The notes under the pieces were generated by a model. It was not told where the DNA came from. It ran no database searches and was given only the letters and a program-made list of their open reading frames with translations. A stretch of DNA of 64,000 nucleotides from Brevibacterium renqingii. Lineage in GTDB: Bacteria > Actinomycetota > Actinomycetes > Actinomycetales > Brevibacteriaceae. The position numbers and the translations under genes were made by a program. Of this stretch, positions 48,422 through 58,123 are shown piece after piece (position 1 is the stretch's first letter; every line of letters begins with the position of its first letter). Location of the stretch: positions 124,001 through 188,000 of the forward strand of contig NZ_JADBHF010000005.1 in NCBI RefSeq assembly GCF_017808105.1. The letters run 5' to 3'.

Positions 48422-48460
48422 TTTGCCAAAAACATTGCTTTGGCATCATTTGATGCCCAA
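48422..48460. promoter_or_regulatory. Cluster of dyads between the HTH gene and the SAF operon
   Basis: TGCCAAA (48424-48430) and TTTGGCA (48439-48445) are inverted across 8 nt; GGCATCA-TT-TGATGCC (48442-48457) is a perfect 7-bp dyad that overlaps it. The 141-nt region is AT-richer than its surroundings and sits between two divergent genes, so an operator is likely. Confidence 0.5.
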
Positions 48461-48516
48461 TACTATCACTGAGAACCACTCTCTGTCATGGAAAATTCTG
48501 CCGATCTGGAGATGCA

Positions 48517-49164
48517 ATGGAGCTCTCGAAACGAATCCGACGTCCCAAGTGGACCGATGCCCGGCTGCTGGTGGGAGCGATGCTCGTCGTGCTCGCCGTG
48601 GTCGCGACCTATCTGCTCATCACCACCGCGAATTCCACGACTCGGGTCTGGGCGAGCGCGCGGGCGCTCGTGCCCGGCGAAGTCCTCGAACCAGCCGATC
48701 TCACCGTGGCAGAGGTCAACCTCGCTGACCTCGGCAGCAAGTACCTCTCGGCCGAGGCCGATCTGCCCGAGGGGTCGAGCGTGCGCAGCGTCGTCGCTGC
48801 AGGGGAGCTGCTGGCCGCCTCGACCGTGGCGCCGCTGTCCGAGCGCGAGGGGCGGGTCGTGGCCATCGACATCGCAGGATCCGTGCCGAGCGTCGTCGAT
48901 TCCGGCAGCCTCGTCGATGTGTGGGCCCAGCCCGAGCAGAACGGGCTCGACGATCTCGGCGCCGAGCCGCAGCAGATCGTCGACTCCGCACCGGTCGCCC
49001 ACATCACACGTGATGTCGGCAGCTTCGGCGTCGGCGACGGTGCCCGCGTCGAGGTCTTCGTCGGCACCGGAGATCTGGCGGAGGTGCTCGCGGCGCTCGA
49101 CGGGCGCAGCATGCTCTCCGTCGTGGGCGCGCCCTCGGTGACCTCCGCCGGCGGCGAGCAGTGA
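48517..49164 (+). CDS. SAF domain membrane protein (CpaB/RcpC-like)
   Basis: 215 residues. A membrane helix (about 18-38) and a SAF domain (about 45-105: ASARALVPGEVLEPADLTVAEVNL), the build of CpaB/RcpC proteins that help assemble Flp/Tad pilus secretins. No other pilus genes lie in the window, so the usual Tad role is doubtful here. ATG 48517, GGAG box 6-9 nt upstream. Overlaps the ATPase gene by one base (TGATG). Confidence 0.78.
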   Translation: MELSKRIRRPKWTDARLLVGAMLVVLAVVATYLLITTANSTTRVWASARALVPGEVLEPADLTVAEVNLADLGSKYLSAEADLPEGSSVRSVVAAGELLAASTVAPLSEREGRVVAIDIAGSVPSVVDSGSLVDVWAQPEQNGLDDLGAEPQQIVDSAPVAHITRDVGSFGVGDGARVEVFVGTGDLAEVLAALDGRSMLSVVGAPSVTSAGGEQ

Positions 49165-50414
49165 TGACCCAGGTCCTCCTCGCCGTCGACTTCGAATTCG
49201 ACCTGATCCTCTTCGAGCTGCTCAGCGACATCGATGACGTGACCATCGTCGCCCGCCCGGCCGACGAAGTGGAGCTGCTCGCCCACTGTCGCACAGGCAG
49301 TGCGGATGTCGTCATCGTCGGCCGCTACTTCCCGGGCCTCGACTCCGAAGTCGTCGCAGCGATCTCGGCCACCGGTGCGAAGGTGCTCGGCTTCGGCGAT
49401 GACGGGGAGGAGCTGTCGGCTCTGGGCATCGCGGCCTCTGTCCGCACCGATGCCGATGCGTCCACGCTGTCCACTGCGCTCGAAGACGTGCGCGATTCCA
49501 CGGTCGTCCCGCCCCGGCCTGCGGCACCGCCGGGCCCGATCGGCAGGCAGGGGACCATCATCACCGTGTGGGGCACGGGGTCCTCTCCGGGACGGACCCT
49601 CACAGCGGTCAACCTCGCCGACCAGGCTTCCCGGCAGGGGCATCGCAGCGTCATCGTCGATGCGGACACCGTCGCGGGCATGGTTGCGGCGACCCTCGGA
49701 CTGACGGAGGAGTCCTCGCATCTGGCCAGCCTGTGCCGTGCGATCGTCGAGAGGACCTCGCACCTCGACCGGCATTCGGTGCCTCACGCCGTCGTCAGGG
49801 ACGACTTCCACGTCGTCACCGGACTGACCAGGCCCGAACGATGGCCGGAGATCCGTGCCTCCGTGCTCGAATCCGCACTCCACCGTCTGGCGAAGCTCTA
49901 CGATCTCGTCATCGTCGACGTCAGCGACCGCATCGACCCCGACGACGACCTCGCCGACCCCTTCTATGATCGCCACTGCGCGACGAGAGCCGCGCTCGAG
50001 GCAGCCGACCTCGTCCTCGTCCTCGCAGCCGGCGAGCCGATCGGACTGCAGCGGCTGGTGAAGCTTCTGGGCACCCCGCGAGCCGAATCGCTGCGAGAGA
50101 AGATGAAGCTGGTGATCACGAAGGTGCGCTCCGGTGCGGTCGGCCAGCCGGCAGAAGTGCGGATCAGAGAGGTCCTCGATCGCTTCGTCCGCATCGTCCC
50201 CGACTTCATGCTCAGCGATGATCGGGCCACCGCCGATGCGGCGATGCTCGCGGGCCGGACCCTGCACGAACAGAACCCCCGGTCCGCACTCGGCCAGGAC
50301 ATCGCCGGAATGATCGAGGATCTGGTGCCGAGCCGAAAACGCGCCCGCCCGAACCGTGGAGGGCGGGGGAGAGGGAACGCGCGAGCGTCGAGACGGCGAG
50401 CCCGTCAGGTCTAG
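49164..50414 (+). CDS. CpaE-like MinD/ParA-superfamily ATPase with atypical P-loop
   Basis: 416 residues. The N-terminal half (about 1-115) is receiver-like (VIVGRYFPGLDSEVVAAIS), as in CpaE. The P-loop reads GTGSSPGRT (137-145): the usual lysine before Thr is Arg144. Walker B is DLVIVDVSD. The C-terminal 40 residues are Arg/Gly-rich and could bind nucleic acid. ATG 49164 overlaps the SAF stop; a GTG at 49161 is possible. Pairs with the SAF gene as cpaE does with cpaB. Confidence 0.78.
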   Translation: MTQVLLAVDFEFDLILFELLSDIDDVTIVARPADEVELLAHCRTGSADVVIVGRYFPGLDSEVVAAISATGAKVLGFGDDGEELSALGIAASVRTDADASTLSTALEDVRDSTVVPPRPAAPPGPIGRQGTIITVWGTGSSPGRTLTAVNLADQASRQGHRSVIVDADTVAGMVAATLGLTEESSHLASLCRAIVERTSHLDRHSVPHAVVRDDFHVVTGLTRPERWPEIRASVLESALHRLAKLYDLVIVDVSDRIDPDDDLADPFYDRHCATRAALEAADLVLVLAAGEPIGLQRLVKLLGTPRAESLREKMKLVITKVRSGAVGQPAEVRIREVLDRFVRIVPDFMLSDDRATADAAMLAGRTLHEQNPRSALGQDIAGMIEDLVPSRKRARPNRGGRGRGNARASRRRARQV

Positions 50415-50424
50415 GATGGAAGGC

Positions 50425-50889
50425 ATGGCCATCCGCTGCTATATTCCGACCACTCTGACTGCGCTGCGGTCAGGACTCGCCGACGTCCGAGCCGTCGCGC
50501 CCGATGCGCAGGGCCGCAGCCTGCGCGGCGAGGAGTCCGAAACCGCCGAATTCGACGCAATGAGCATCGCCGCGCTTCTCGCTGCGAATGCGGCGTTCGA
50601 CCGGCCCACAGGCGAAGCTGCGCCGGAAGCCCGTGTCGTCGTCGCCTACGACGCGCCCGAATCCAGTCCGCGCGAATCGCTGACCGAGGGATTCGAACTC
50701 CTCGGTCTCGAGCAGGTCGACATGAATGCGGTGGCGAGTTTCCACCTCGACGAGGACACCGTCTGGGACGAAGCGGTGCAGCTGGCGCGGGAGCACGGTC
50801 CGAGTGCGGCCGAGGACCGCCTCGGCGAATCCGACCTGCTGTGGTACGACGCCACGGAACTGCCCCAGCTGCTGGCGAAGCGCGACTGA
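50425..50889 (+). CDS. DUF6912 family protein
   Basis: 154 residues, soluble. Starts IRCYIPTTLTALR and ends DRLGESDLLWYDATELPQLL, the conserved ends of a small actinobacterial family. No catalytic motif. It lies 10 nt after the ATPase gene with a GGAAGG box, so it belongs to the SAF/ATPase operon. Function unknown. Confidence 0.72.
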   Translation: MAIRCYIPTTLTALRSGLADVRAVAPDAQGRSLRGEESETAEFDAMSIAALLAANAAFDRPTGEAAPEARVVVAYDAPESSPRESLTEGFELLGLEQVDMNAVASFHLDEDTVWDEAVQLAREHGPSAAEDRLGESDLLWYDATELPQLLAKRD

Positions 50890-50976
50890 CAGCGAGAGTT
50901 CGAGAGCCCGGGCGAGGACGAGACCGCGCGGCCTCCCGGCGGTCTCCAGGCGGCCTTCCGGCGCCGGAGCCGTGTC

Positions 50977-51441
50977 TCAGACGGTCCCGAAACGGCGGAG
51001 TCGCTCACTCAGGCGCTTCTCCAGGATCGGCACCACGGCCTGTTCGATCATCGCGCCGAACATCGGGATCGACGAGCTGATCTCGGCATGCGCGGTCAGC
51101 TTCGTCCTCGACTGAGCCTCGTGCAGTTCGATGACCGCATCGATCTCGACCGGGACCCCGGCGGCGCGAGCGCTCATGCGGATCTCTGCCTCATCGCCGA
51201 GGACGTCTCCCGGAATCATGTACACCTCGACCAGCTCCGTCTCTGTCGGCAGTCGGGCGGCCAGAGCCGAGGGGAGCTCGGCTTTGGGCATCGGCGTGCG
51301 TACGGTCATCTCCGTGTCAGGGTCGATGTGTTCGGCGCTGGCGTCCGAGCCGAGCTTCTCCCAGATGGCGACATCGGCGAGTTTCGCCAGAAATGTCGTC
51401 AGATCATCCGAGTAGTCATGATTGAGAGTCAGAGTTCGCAT
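50977..51441 (-). CDS. DUF2505 family protein
   Basis: 154 residues. A SRPBCC/START-like fold is suggested by the pattern of strands ending in a long C-terminal helix (FGAMIEQAVVPILEKRLSERL). Such folds bind lipids or hydrophobic ligands. Single gene, convergent with DUF6912 (87-nt gap) and divergent from the glutamate dehydrogenase gene. ATG 51441; the longer reading to 51597 overlaps the opposite gene and is rejected. Confidence 0.8.
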   Translation of the reverse strand: MRTLTLNHDYSDDLTTFLAKLADVAIWEKLGSDASAEHIDPDTEMTVRTPMPKAELPSALAARLPTETELVEVYMIPGDVLGDEAEIRMSARAAGVPVEIDAVIELHEAQSRTKLTAHAEISSSIPMFGAMIEQAVVPILEKRLSERLRRFGTV

Positions 51442-51581
51442 GGTTCCAGTCTGCCAGCGAATGAACGGTACACCACGGCATGCCGCTCGGCGTGCCTTTC
51501 TCGATATTTGGGCATAGTCTGGGGGAAGCGGCTCGAGGACGAATCGCAGGAGTAGTGCTCGTTGATCATAGAGGTGACATA

Positions 51582-54500
51582 GTGACTCAGGTCTCAATTT
51601 CGGACGTTGCAGAAGAGTGGAGGAAGCTGAGAGGGCAGAGTGCCCCCGAGAATTTCCTCGACGCGTACTATCCGCGATTCGAATCGGGTGAGATCGACCC
51701 CAGAGCCTATGCCGCCGCGGCAGCCAGACACTTCGCCCTCGGCACCGAATACGACGGTGAGACCCCGGCGATCGCCATCTACAATCCGGCTGTCGACTCC
51801 CCGGAGTTCCGCGACAACCACACAGTCGTGGCGATGGTGCTCGCCGATATGCCGCATCTCGTGTCCTCGATCGTCAGCGATCTCGCGACGCACGGCCGCG
51901 CCATCCGCCGTGTCCACCACCCGATCATCGCCGTCACCGGTTCCGGCGCCGACGAATCGATCATGTCGCCGGCCGAGGCTCCGGCGCTGAGCGCCGATAC
52001 CGCGAGCCTCCCGCAGGTCTCCGATCCCGTCGAGTCTGATTCGGCCGATGCGCCTTCGCAGCAGTCCTGGATCCGTCTCGAGATCGACCGGATCCCCGAG
52101 GAGGACTTCGGCGAGCTCGAGGAGCGGCTGCGCAACGTGCTCGACTATGTCGCGGCCGCCGCCCGGGATTCGCACGCGATGGCGAAGAGGGCCAAGGACA
52201 TCGGGGCCGAACTCGGCGCCCATGCGCCCCGGCCGGAACTGGCCTCCGAGGCTGAAGCCGCCGCCGAGCTGCTCAGCTGGCTCGACGGCCACTTCACCTT
52301 CCTCGGCTATCGAGAATACGACTACACCCACGATGCCGAACACAGCAGTCTCGAACCGATCGAGAACACCTCCCTGGGCATCTCCGCTCTGCGGCCGCTG
52401 GTGAAGTCCCCGCTCAGCCGTGCCGTGGCCGATAAGGCCCTGGAACCGCATGTGCTGGTGCTGACGAAGGCGAACTCCCGCTCGCGCGTCATCCGCTCCT
52501 CCTTCATGGACTACATCGGCGTGAAGACCTTCGACTCCAACGGCGAGATCGTCGGGGAACGCCGCTTCGTCGGGCTGTTCAAGCCCGAGTTCTACAACGA
52601 CAGCGTCCTCAACATCCCCCTCATCGACCGGAAGGTCCGCCGGATCCTCTCGGCCAGCGGCTTCCCCGCCGGTTCGCACTCGGCCAACGAGCTCCTCGGC
52701 GTGCTCGAGACCTACCCGCGTGACGACCTGCTGCATGAGGACGCCGAGTCGATCTTCGAAGTGGTCATGCAGATCGTCGACATGCAGGAACGCCGGGAAT
52801 CGCGGGTCTTCGTCCGCACCGATCCGTATCAGCGCTTCGTCTCCGTGATCCTCTACCTGCCGCGCGACCTGTACGACACCGACGCCCGTGTCCGCGTACA
52901 GGAGGTGCTGCGCGAGTACTACAACGCCGCCAGCGTCGACTTCGACGTGCTGCTGACCGAATCGGCGCTCGCCCGAGTCCACTTCGTGGCCCGCGTCGCC
53001 CGCGACGGGCAGCTTCCGCAGATCGCCGCCGAGCAGGTCGAACAGCGCATCGTCGGAGCTGTCCGCTCCTGGGCGGAAGACGTCCACGCCTTCCTCACCC
53101 CGTCCGGAGTCGGCGACGCCGGTGCCACGAACGCTCGTGCCGCTCTGTGGTCGAAGGCCTTCCCGCCCAGCTACGAAGAGCATCACACTCCCGCCGAGGC
53201 GGTCGCCGATGTCGCCCGCTTCGAGGCCCTCGATGCCGGGGACGGCTCCGCGGTGCGCCTCTACCGGCCCGAGCGTTCGGGCGATGCGACCGTGCGCCTC
53301 GTCCTCTACCGCCATGAGAGGGTCGGCCTGTCCGAGGTTCTGCCCTATCTCACGGCCTTCGGCGCCACCGTCATCGATGAGCGTCCGCACGAACTCGACC
53401 TCGCCGATGGCAGCCATCGCTACATCTACGATTTCGGACTCAGCTTCGCCGAAGACCTCGCCGATGACGACTACGACCGCATCTCCGCCGCCTTCATGGC
53501 CGGTTGGGAGGGCAAGAAGGAAGCCGGCGTCTTCGACCGCCTCGTCGTCACCGGTCTGAGCTGGCAGCATGTGACGATCATCCGCGCCCTGGGCAAGTAC
53601 CTGCGCCAGGCCGGCTTCACCTACTCGGACGCCTATGTCGGCGAGGTCTACAGCGACAGTCCGGAGATCTCGAAGCTGCTCGTCGACTACTTCACCGCGA
53701 AGTTCGACCCCGAGGTCGACGATGTCGGCCGCGAATCGGCGATGACCGAGATCGACGAGTCCATCGAGGCCGCGCTGAGCGATGTCGCCAGCCTCGACGC
53801 CGACCGCGTACTGCGGTCGTCTCTGGAGCTGCTGCGAGCCACCCTGCGCACGAACTACTACATCGACGAGACAGGTGAGCTGCCGACGGCGCTCGTGCTC
53901 AAGATCCGGCCCACCGAGCTCAGCTTCGTGCCGAAGCCGAAGCCGGCGCTCGAGATGTGGGTCTATTCGCCGCAGGTCGAGGGTGTGCATCTGCGCTTCG
54001 GCACCGTGGCTCGCGGCGGCCTGCGCTGGTCGGACCGTCGAGACGATTTCCGCACGGAGGTCCTCGGCCTCGTCAAGGCGCAGATGGTCAAGAACGCGCT
54101 GATCGTGCCCACCGGCGCCAAGGGCGGCTTCTTCCCCAAGCAGCTGCCTCCGATGAGCGACCGGGATGCATGGATGGCCGCCGGGCAGTCCGCCTACGAG
54201 GTGTTCATCGAAAGCATGCTCGAGGTCTCGGACGACCTCACCTACGGCAGCGATGACTCCAGCGTCGTCGTCCACCCCGACCGCGTGGTCCGTCACGATG
54301 GTGACGACTATTATCTCGTCGTCGCCGCCGACAAGGGGACCGCACGGTTCTCCGATGTGGCCAATGCGATCGCGCAGCGCCGGGGATTCTGGCTCGGCGA
54401 TGCCTTCGCCTCCGGCGGTTCGGTCGGCTACGACCACAAGAAGATGGCGATCACCTCGCGTGGTGCCTGGAAGTCCGTCGAACGTCATTTCCGGGAACTC

Positions 54501-56462
54501 GGCCTCGACACGGCCGCCGAGGACTTCACTGTCGTGGGCATCGGCGATATGAGCGGTGACGTGTTCGGCAACGGCATGCTCCGCAGTGAGCACATCCGCC
54601 TCGTCGCCGCCTTCGACCACCGGGACATCTTCCTCGACCCGAACCCGGACGCCGCACGCAGCTTCATCGAACGCAAGCGCCTGTTCGACCTGCCGCGCTC
54701 GAGCTGGCAGGACTACGACCGGCACCTCATCTCCGCTGGCGGTGGAGTCTTCTCCCGCTCGGCCAAGTCGGTCGACCTCAGCCCGGAGGCCGCCTCGGTG
54801 CTGGGAGTCGAACCCGGTCGACGCAGCCCAGCCGATCTGATGTCGGAGATCCTCAAGGCTCCCGTCGATCTTCTGTACAACGGCGGAATCGGGACCTACA
54901 TCAAGTCCTCGCAGGAGAGCCACGCGGAGGTCGGGGACAAGTCCAACGACGCCATCCGGATCAACGGTGCCGATGTGCGCGCACGCGTCATCGGAGAGGG
55001 CGGCAACCTCGGCGTCACACAGTTGGGACGTGTCGAGGCCGCCCTGACGGGCGTCGAGATCAACACCGACGCGGTGGACAACTCCGCGGGTGTCGACAGC
55101 TCCGACCACGAGGTCAACATCAAACTGCTCCTGCGCACCCTGCTGCACAAGGGAGCGTTCGCCGCCGAGGAACGGGAGGAGGTGCTGCACTCCTTCACCG
55201 ATCAGGTCGCCGACCGGGTGCTGTCGAACAACTACTCCCAGAACGTCGTCCTCGGAGAGGCGCGTGCCCAGACCGAATCGATGTCGGGCACTTACGGACG
55301 GATGCTGAGCTACCTCGAGAAGCACGCGGACCTCGACCGCGGCGTCGAATACCTCCCGAGCGCCGACGAGCTGGCCAAACGCGAGTTCAGCTACTATGTC
55401 TCGCCCGAGCTGGCCGTGCTGCTGGCCTATGTCAAGATGCACGCCGCCGACGAGATCCTCGCCAGTGCCGTGCCCGATGAGTCCTGGATGCGCAGGGAGC
55501 TCGTCTCCTACTTCCCCGAGTCGCTGCAGGAGAAGTACGGCGAGCTCATCCCCGAACACCCTCTGCATCGGGAGATCGCTACGGCGAAGCTCGTCAACCG
55601 GCTCGTCGATCGCGGCGGCCTGACCTACGTCTATCGGATGCTCGAGGAGACACCCGCCTCGGTGCCGCAGATCGCGCGCGTGTTCGTCGTCGTGTCGGAG
55701 ATCTTCGACCTCGACGAATACTTCGATGCGGTCTGCGATCTCGACAACAAGGTGCCGACCGAGGTGCAGGTGAAGCTCCAGCACGATTATGTGCGACTGC
55801 TCGACCGCTCGTCGCGGTGGCTCGTGCAGCAAGCCCCTGACAGCCTCGACGTCGACTCGGGCATCGAGACCTACGGCAAGGTCGTCGAGGCGCTGCGCTC
55901 CCGGGTGCCCGAGCTCGTCGACGGCTACGATGCCGAAACCATGCAGGCCAAGGCACAGGGCTACATCGACGACGGTGTGCCCGAGGACCTGGCTTGGCGG
56001 GCGGCGGCGCTGCTCGATGAGTTCGTGCTGCTCGACATCGCACAGCTCGCGGCTCGGTCGAACGAATCCGCCGAGGACGTGGCCGAGGTCTACTACGCCG
56101 TCAACGAACGCTTCTCCGGTTCGCAGGTGCTCAGCCTCATCGGCGGCCTCGACCGCAGCGATCGGTGGTCGGCTCTGGCCAGAGGATCCATGCGCGACGA
56201 CTTCTACTCCGCGATCCTCTCGGTCGCCGGTTCGGTCCTCGAAGCCACGGATTCGCCGATCTCCGGCACCCCGGACGCGCGTGCCAAGCAGCGACTGGCC
56301 GAATGGCTGGACCGCAATGAGACGGTCGTGAGCCGTGTCATCGAGACGACGGAGACGATCCTCGGGCTCGACACCGTGACCCAGGCCCCCCTGTCGGTGC
56401 TCCTGCGCTCACTGCGGTCGATGGTCCGGTCCTCGGCGTGGGAGAGCGAACACAGCGCCTGA
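51582..56462 (+). CDS. NAD-specific glutamate dehydrogenase, large (180-kDa type)
   Basis: 1626 residues. Oxidises glutamate to 2-oxoglutarate and ammonium. A long N-terminal regulatory part (about 1-700, ACT-like regions) precedes the catalytic domain, with RGGLRWSDRRDDFRTEVLGL and the active-site lysine region PTGAKGGFFPKQLPP (Lys847). The nucleotide-binding region (VVGIGDMSGDVFGNGMLRS) and a helical C-terminal part follow. Length is normal for the class. GTG 51582 with GAGGTGA 5-6 nt upstream is preferred; the 34 residues ahead of it have no family character. No regulator gene lies beside it. Confidence 0.93.
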   Translation: MTQVSISDVAEEWRKLRGQSAPENFLDAYYPRFESGEIDPRAYAAAAARHFALGTEYDGETPAIAIYNPAVDSPEFRDNHTVVAMVLADMPHLVSSIVSDLATHGRAIRRVHHPIIAVTGSGADESIMSPAEAPALSADTASLPQVSDPVESDSADAPSQQSWIRLEIDRIPEEDFGELEERLRNVLDYVAAAARDSHAMAKRAKDIGAELGAHAPRPELASEAEAAAELLSWLDGHFTFLGYREYDYTHDAEHSSLEPIENTSLGISALRPLVKSPLSRAVADKALEPHVLVLTKANSRSRVIRSSFMDYIGVKTFDSNGEIVGERRFVGLFKPEFYNDSVLNIPLIDRKVRRILSASGFPAGSHSANELLGVLETYPRDDLLHEDAESIFEVVMQIVDMQERRESRVFVRTDPYQRFVSVILYLPRDLYDTDARVRVQEVLREYYNAASVDFDVLLTESALARVHFVARVARDGQLPQIAAEQVEQRIVGAVRSWAEDVHAFLTPSGVGDAGATNARAALWSKAFPPSYEEHHTPAEAVADVARFEALDAGDGSAVRLYRPERSGDATVRLVLYRHERVGLSEVLPYLTAFGATVIDERPHELDLADGSHRYIYDFGLSFAEDLADDDYDRISAAFMAGWEGKKEAGVFDRLVVTGLSWQHVTIIRALGKYLRQAGFTYSDAYVGEVYSDSPEISKLLVDYFTAKFDPEVDDVGRESAMTEIDESIEAALSDVASLDADRVLRSSLELLRATLRTNYYIDETGELPTALVLKIRPTELSFVPKPKPALEMWVYSPQVEGVHLRFGTVARGGLRWSDRRDDFRTEVLGLVKAQMVKNALIVPTGAKGGFFPKQLPPMSDRDAWMAAGQSAYEVFIESMLEVSDDLTYGSDDSSVVVHPDRVVRHDGDDYYLVVAADKGTARFSDVANAIAQRRGFWLGDAFASGGSVGYDHKKMAITSRGAWKSVERHFRELGLDTAAEDFTVVGIGDMSGDVFGNGMLRSEHIRLVAAFDHRDIFLDPNPDAARSFIERKRLFDLPRSSWQDYDRHLISAGGGVFSRSAKSVDLSPEAASVLGVEPGRRSPADLMSEILKAPVDLLYNGGIGTYIKSSQESHAEVGDKSNDAIRINGADVRARVIGEGGNLGVTQLGRVEAALTGVEINTDAVDNSAGVDSSDHEVNIKLLLRTLLHKGAFAAEEREEVLHSFTDQVADRVLSNNYSQNVVLGEARAQTESMSGTYGRMLSYLEKHADLDRGVEYLPSADELAKREFSYYVSPELAVLLAYVKMHAADEILASAVPDESWMRRELVSYFPESLQEKYGELIPEHPLHREIATAKLVNRLVDRGGLTYVYRMLEETPASVPQIARVFVVVSEIFDLDEYFDAVCDLDNKVPTEVQVKLQHDYVRLLDRSSRWLVQQAPDSLDVDSGIETYGKVVEALRSRVPELVDGYDAETMQAKAQGYIDDGVPEDLAWRAAALLDEFVLLDIAQLAARSNESAEDVAEVYYAVNERFSGSQVLSLIGGLDRSDRWSALARGSMRDDFYSAILSVAGSVLEATDSPISGTPDARAKQRLAEWLDRNETVVSRVIETTETILGLDTVTQAPLSVLLRSLRSMVRSSAWESEHSA

Positions 56463-56530
56463 ACCGTGCCTCGGCCGCTGTGGGATGGACGGACGGCCGA
56501 TGATCGGTGATAGCGTCTGATCATCGACAT

Positions 56531-56565
56531 ATCAGCAGACCCGGGCCGGACCCGGGTCTGCTGAT
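56531..56565 (+). terminator. 15-bp hairpin 21 nt before the pdtaS start
   Basis: ATCAGCAGACCCGGG and CCCGGGTCTGCTGAT form a perfect 15-bp stem around CCGGA. It may end glutamate dehydrogenase transcription, but it leaves almost no room for a pdtaS promoter downstream, so the pdtaS mRNA may carry it as an attenuator. Confidence 0.6.
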
Positions 56566-56586
56566 CTCACCTGGGAGGAACGAATC

Positions 56587-58101
56587 GTGCTCAACGAACT
56601 GCTGGCTGCCGAGGGCCTCACGGATGAGTCGGACGTCGAACACATCCATCTGCTCGTCGCGGACTGGCAGCTGCTCGCCGATCTCTCGTTCGCCGACCTC
56701 GTTCTCTGGGTCCCTTCGCCCAGCGGCGCCTACACGGTCGTCGCCCATGCGCGGTCGACGACGGGGGCGACGCTGTTCAACCGGGACCTCATCGGGGCCC
56801 GGGCGACCGGCTTGGAGAAGGAGCTGCTCGATGCGGCCACGGATTCCCGGACCTATGTCACCCGCGTGGCAGCGGCCGGCGAGCTGGGGGTGAGTGCGGG
56901 ATCGGCCGATGTCGACATCCTCGCCGAGGCGGTCCCGATCGTTCGGCACGGGGAGGCGATCGCGACCGTCATCCGCTATTCCGAGGAAGTCCGCCGTCGC
57001 AGCTCCTCCCGTCTGGAGAAGTACTATCGCGAGACCGCCATGGCGCTGATGAGGATGATCGTCCAGGGCACCTTCCCCGACCGTGAGGCCCCGAGCGGCG
57101 CCCGTCACGGAGACCCCCGAGTCGGCGACGGCATCTTCATCCTCGACCGTGATTCGCATGTCCAGTACGCCTCTCCGAACGCCGTGTCCCTCATGCACCG
57201 GCTCGGCCACGGTGGGGAGATCGAAGGCAGCTACCTCGCCGAGGTGGTGTCGAGTCTCGGTGCCGAGCTGCGGCAGGTCGACGAGACTCTGCCTCTGGTG
57301 CTCACCGGGCGCGCCCCTTGGCGCACCGAGCTCGAGGTCGGGCGCACCAGCATCTCCCTGCGGGCGATTCCGCTGACGGATGACGGGGAGAGGATCGGCG
57401 CCATCGTCCTGGCGCGCGATGTCTCGGAGATCCGACGACGCAAACGCGAGCTGCTCTCCCGCGACGCGATGATCAAGGAGATGCACCATCGGGTGAAGAA
57501 CAACCTGCAGACCGTGTCCGCGCTGCTGCGGCTGCAGACCCGCAGGATCGACAGTCCCGATGCCAAGAGCGCGCTGACCGAGGCGATGCGTCGTGTGTCC
57601 ATCATCGCCGTGGTGCACGACGTGCTCAGCCAGGGTGTCGAATCCGAAGTCGATTTCGACGAAGTCGTCGACAAGGGGCTGCGTTTGACGCCGGAGCTGA
57701 CGAGTCCGCTCGTGCACATCGAACTCAAACGGTGCGGCAGCTTCGGTGCGATCTCCTCGGCCGATGCCACCTCATTGGCTCTGGCGATCACGGAGCTGAT
57801 CACGAACGCCATCGAACACGGCTTCCCTGCGGAGCAGCAGGAGGATCTCGCGCCGGGGGAGACACTCAACGGGCACGTGTGGGTGACGCCCGAGCGGCAG
57901 GGCGACCATCTGCAGGTGACGATCGCCGATGACGGAGTCGGACTCGGGGAGACTCAGAATCCGGGAAACGGCCTGGGCACTCAGATCGTCAGAACACTGG
58001 TCTCTGCCGACCTGGCCGGATCGATCCAGTGGCAGGCACGCGAAGGAGGAGGGACCATCGCCATCCTCGACGTCCCGCTGCGCCCGGACTCGTACGACTG
58101 A
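56587..58101 (+). CDS. pdtaS: HisKA_2 sensor histidine kinase PdtaS
   Basis: 504 residues, no membrane segments. N-terminal GAF (about 1-150), PAS (about 175-285), then HisKA_2 with phospho-acceptor His301 in MHHRVKNNLQTVSAL and HATPase (ITELITNAIEHGFP; DDGVGLGE). In mycobacteria PdtaS with the ANTAR protein PdtaR controls RNA-level antitermination and lies beside whiB1, as here. pdtaR itself is not in the window. GTG 56587 after GGGAGG. Convergent with whiB1. Confidence 0.92.
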   Translation: MLNELLAAEGLTDESDVEHIHLLVADWQLLADLSFADLVLWVPSPSGAYTVVAHARSTTGATLFNRDLIGARATGLEKELLDAATDSRTYVTRVAAAGELGVSAGSADVDILAEAVPIVRHGEAIATVIRYSEEVRRRSSSRLEKYYRETAMALMRMIVQGTFPDREAPSGARHGDPRVGDGIFILDRDSHVQYASPNAVSLMHRLGHGGEIEGSYLAEVVSSLGAELRQVDETLPLVLTGRAPWRTELEVGRTSISLRAIPLTDDGERIGAIVLARDVSEIRRRKRELLSRDAMIKEMHHRVKNNLQTVSALLRLQTRRIDSPDAKSALTEAMRRVSIIAVVHDVLSQGVESEVDFDEVVDKGLRLTPELTSPLVHIELKRCGSFGAISSADATSLALAITELITNAIEHGFPAEQQEDLAPGETLNGHVWVTPERQGDHLQVTIADDGVGLGETQNPGNGLGTQIVRTLVSADLAGSIQWQAREGGGTIAILDVPLRPDSYD

Positions 58102-58123
58102 ACGCCGTCGTTGCGGATATGAC

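Noticed and set aside
51594..55832. 1412-codon open frame on the minus strand opposite the glutamate dehydrogenase gene
   Set aside because: Asp/Gly/Arg/Val-rich shadow of a high-GC gene; no domain, while the plus strand encodes a complete known enzyme.
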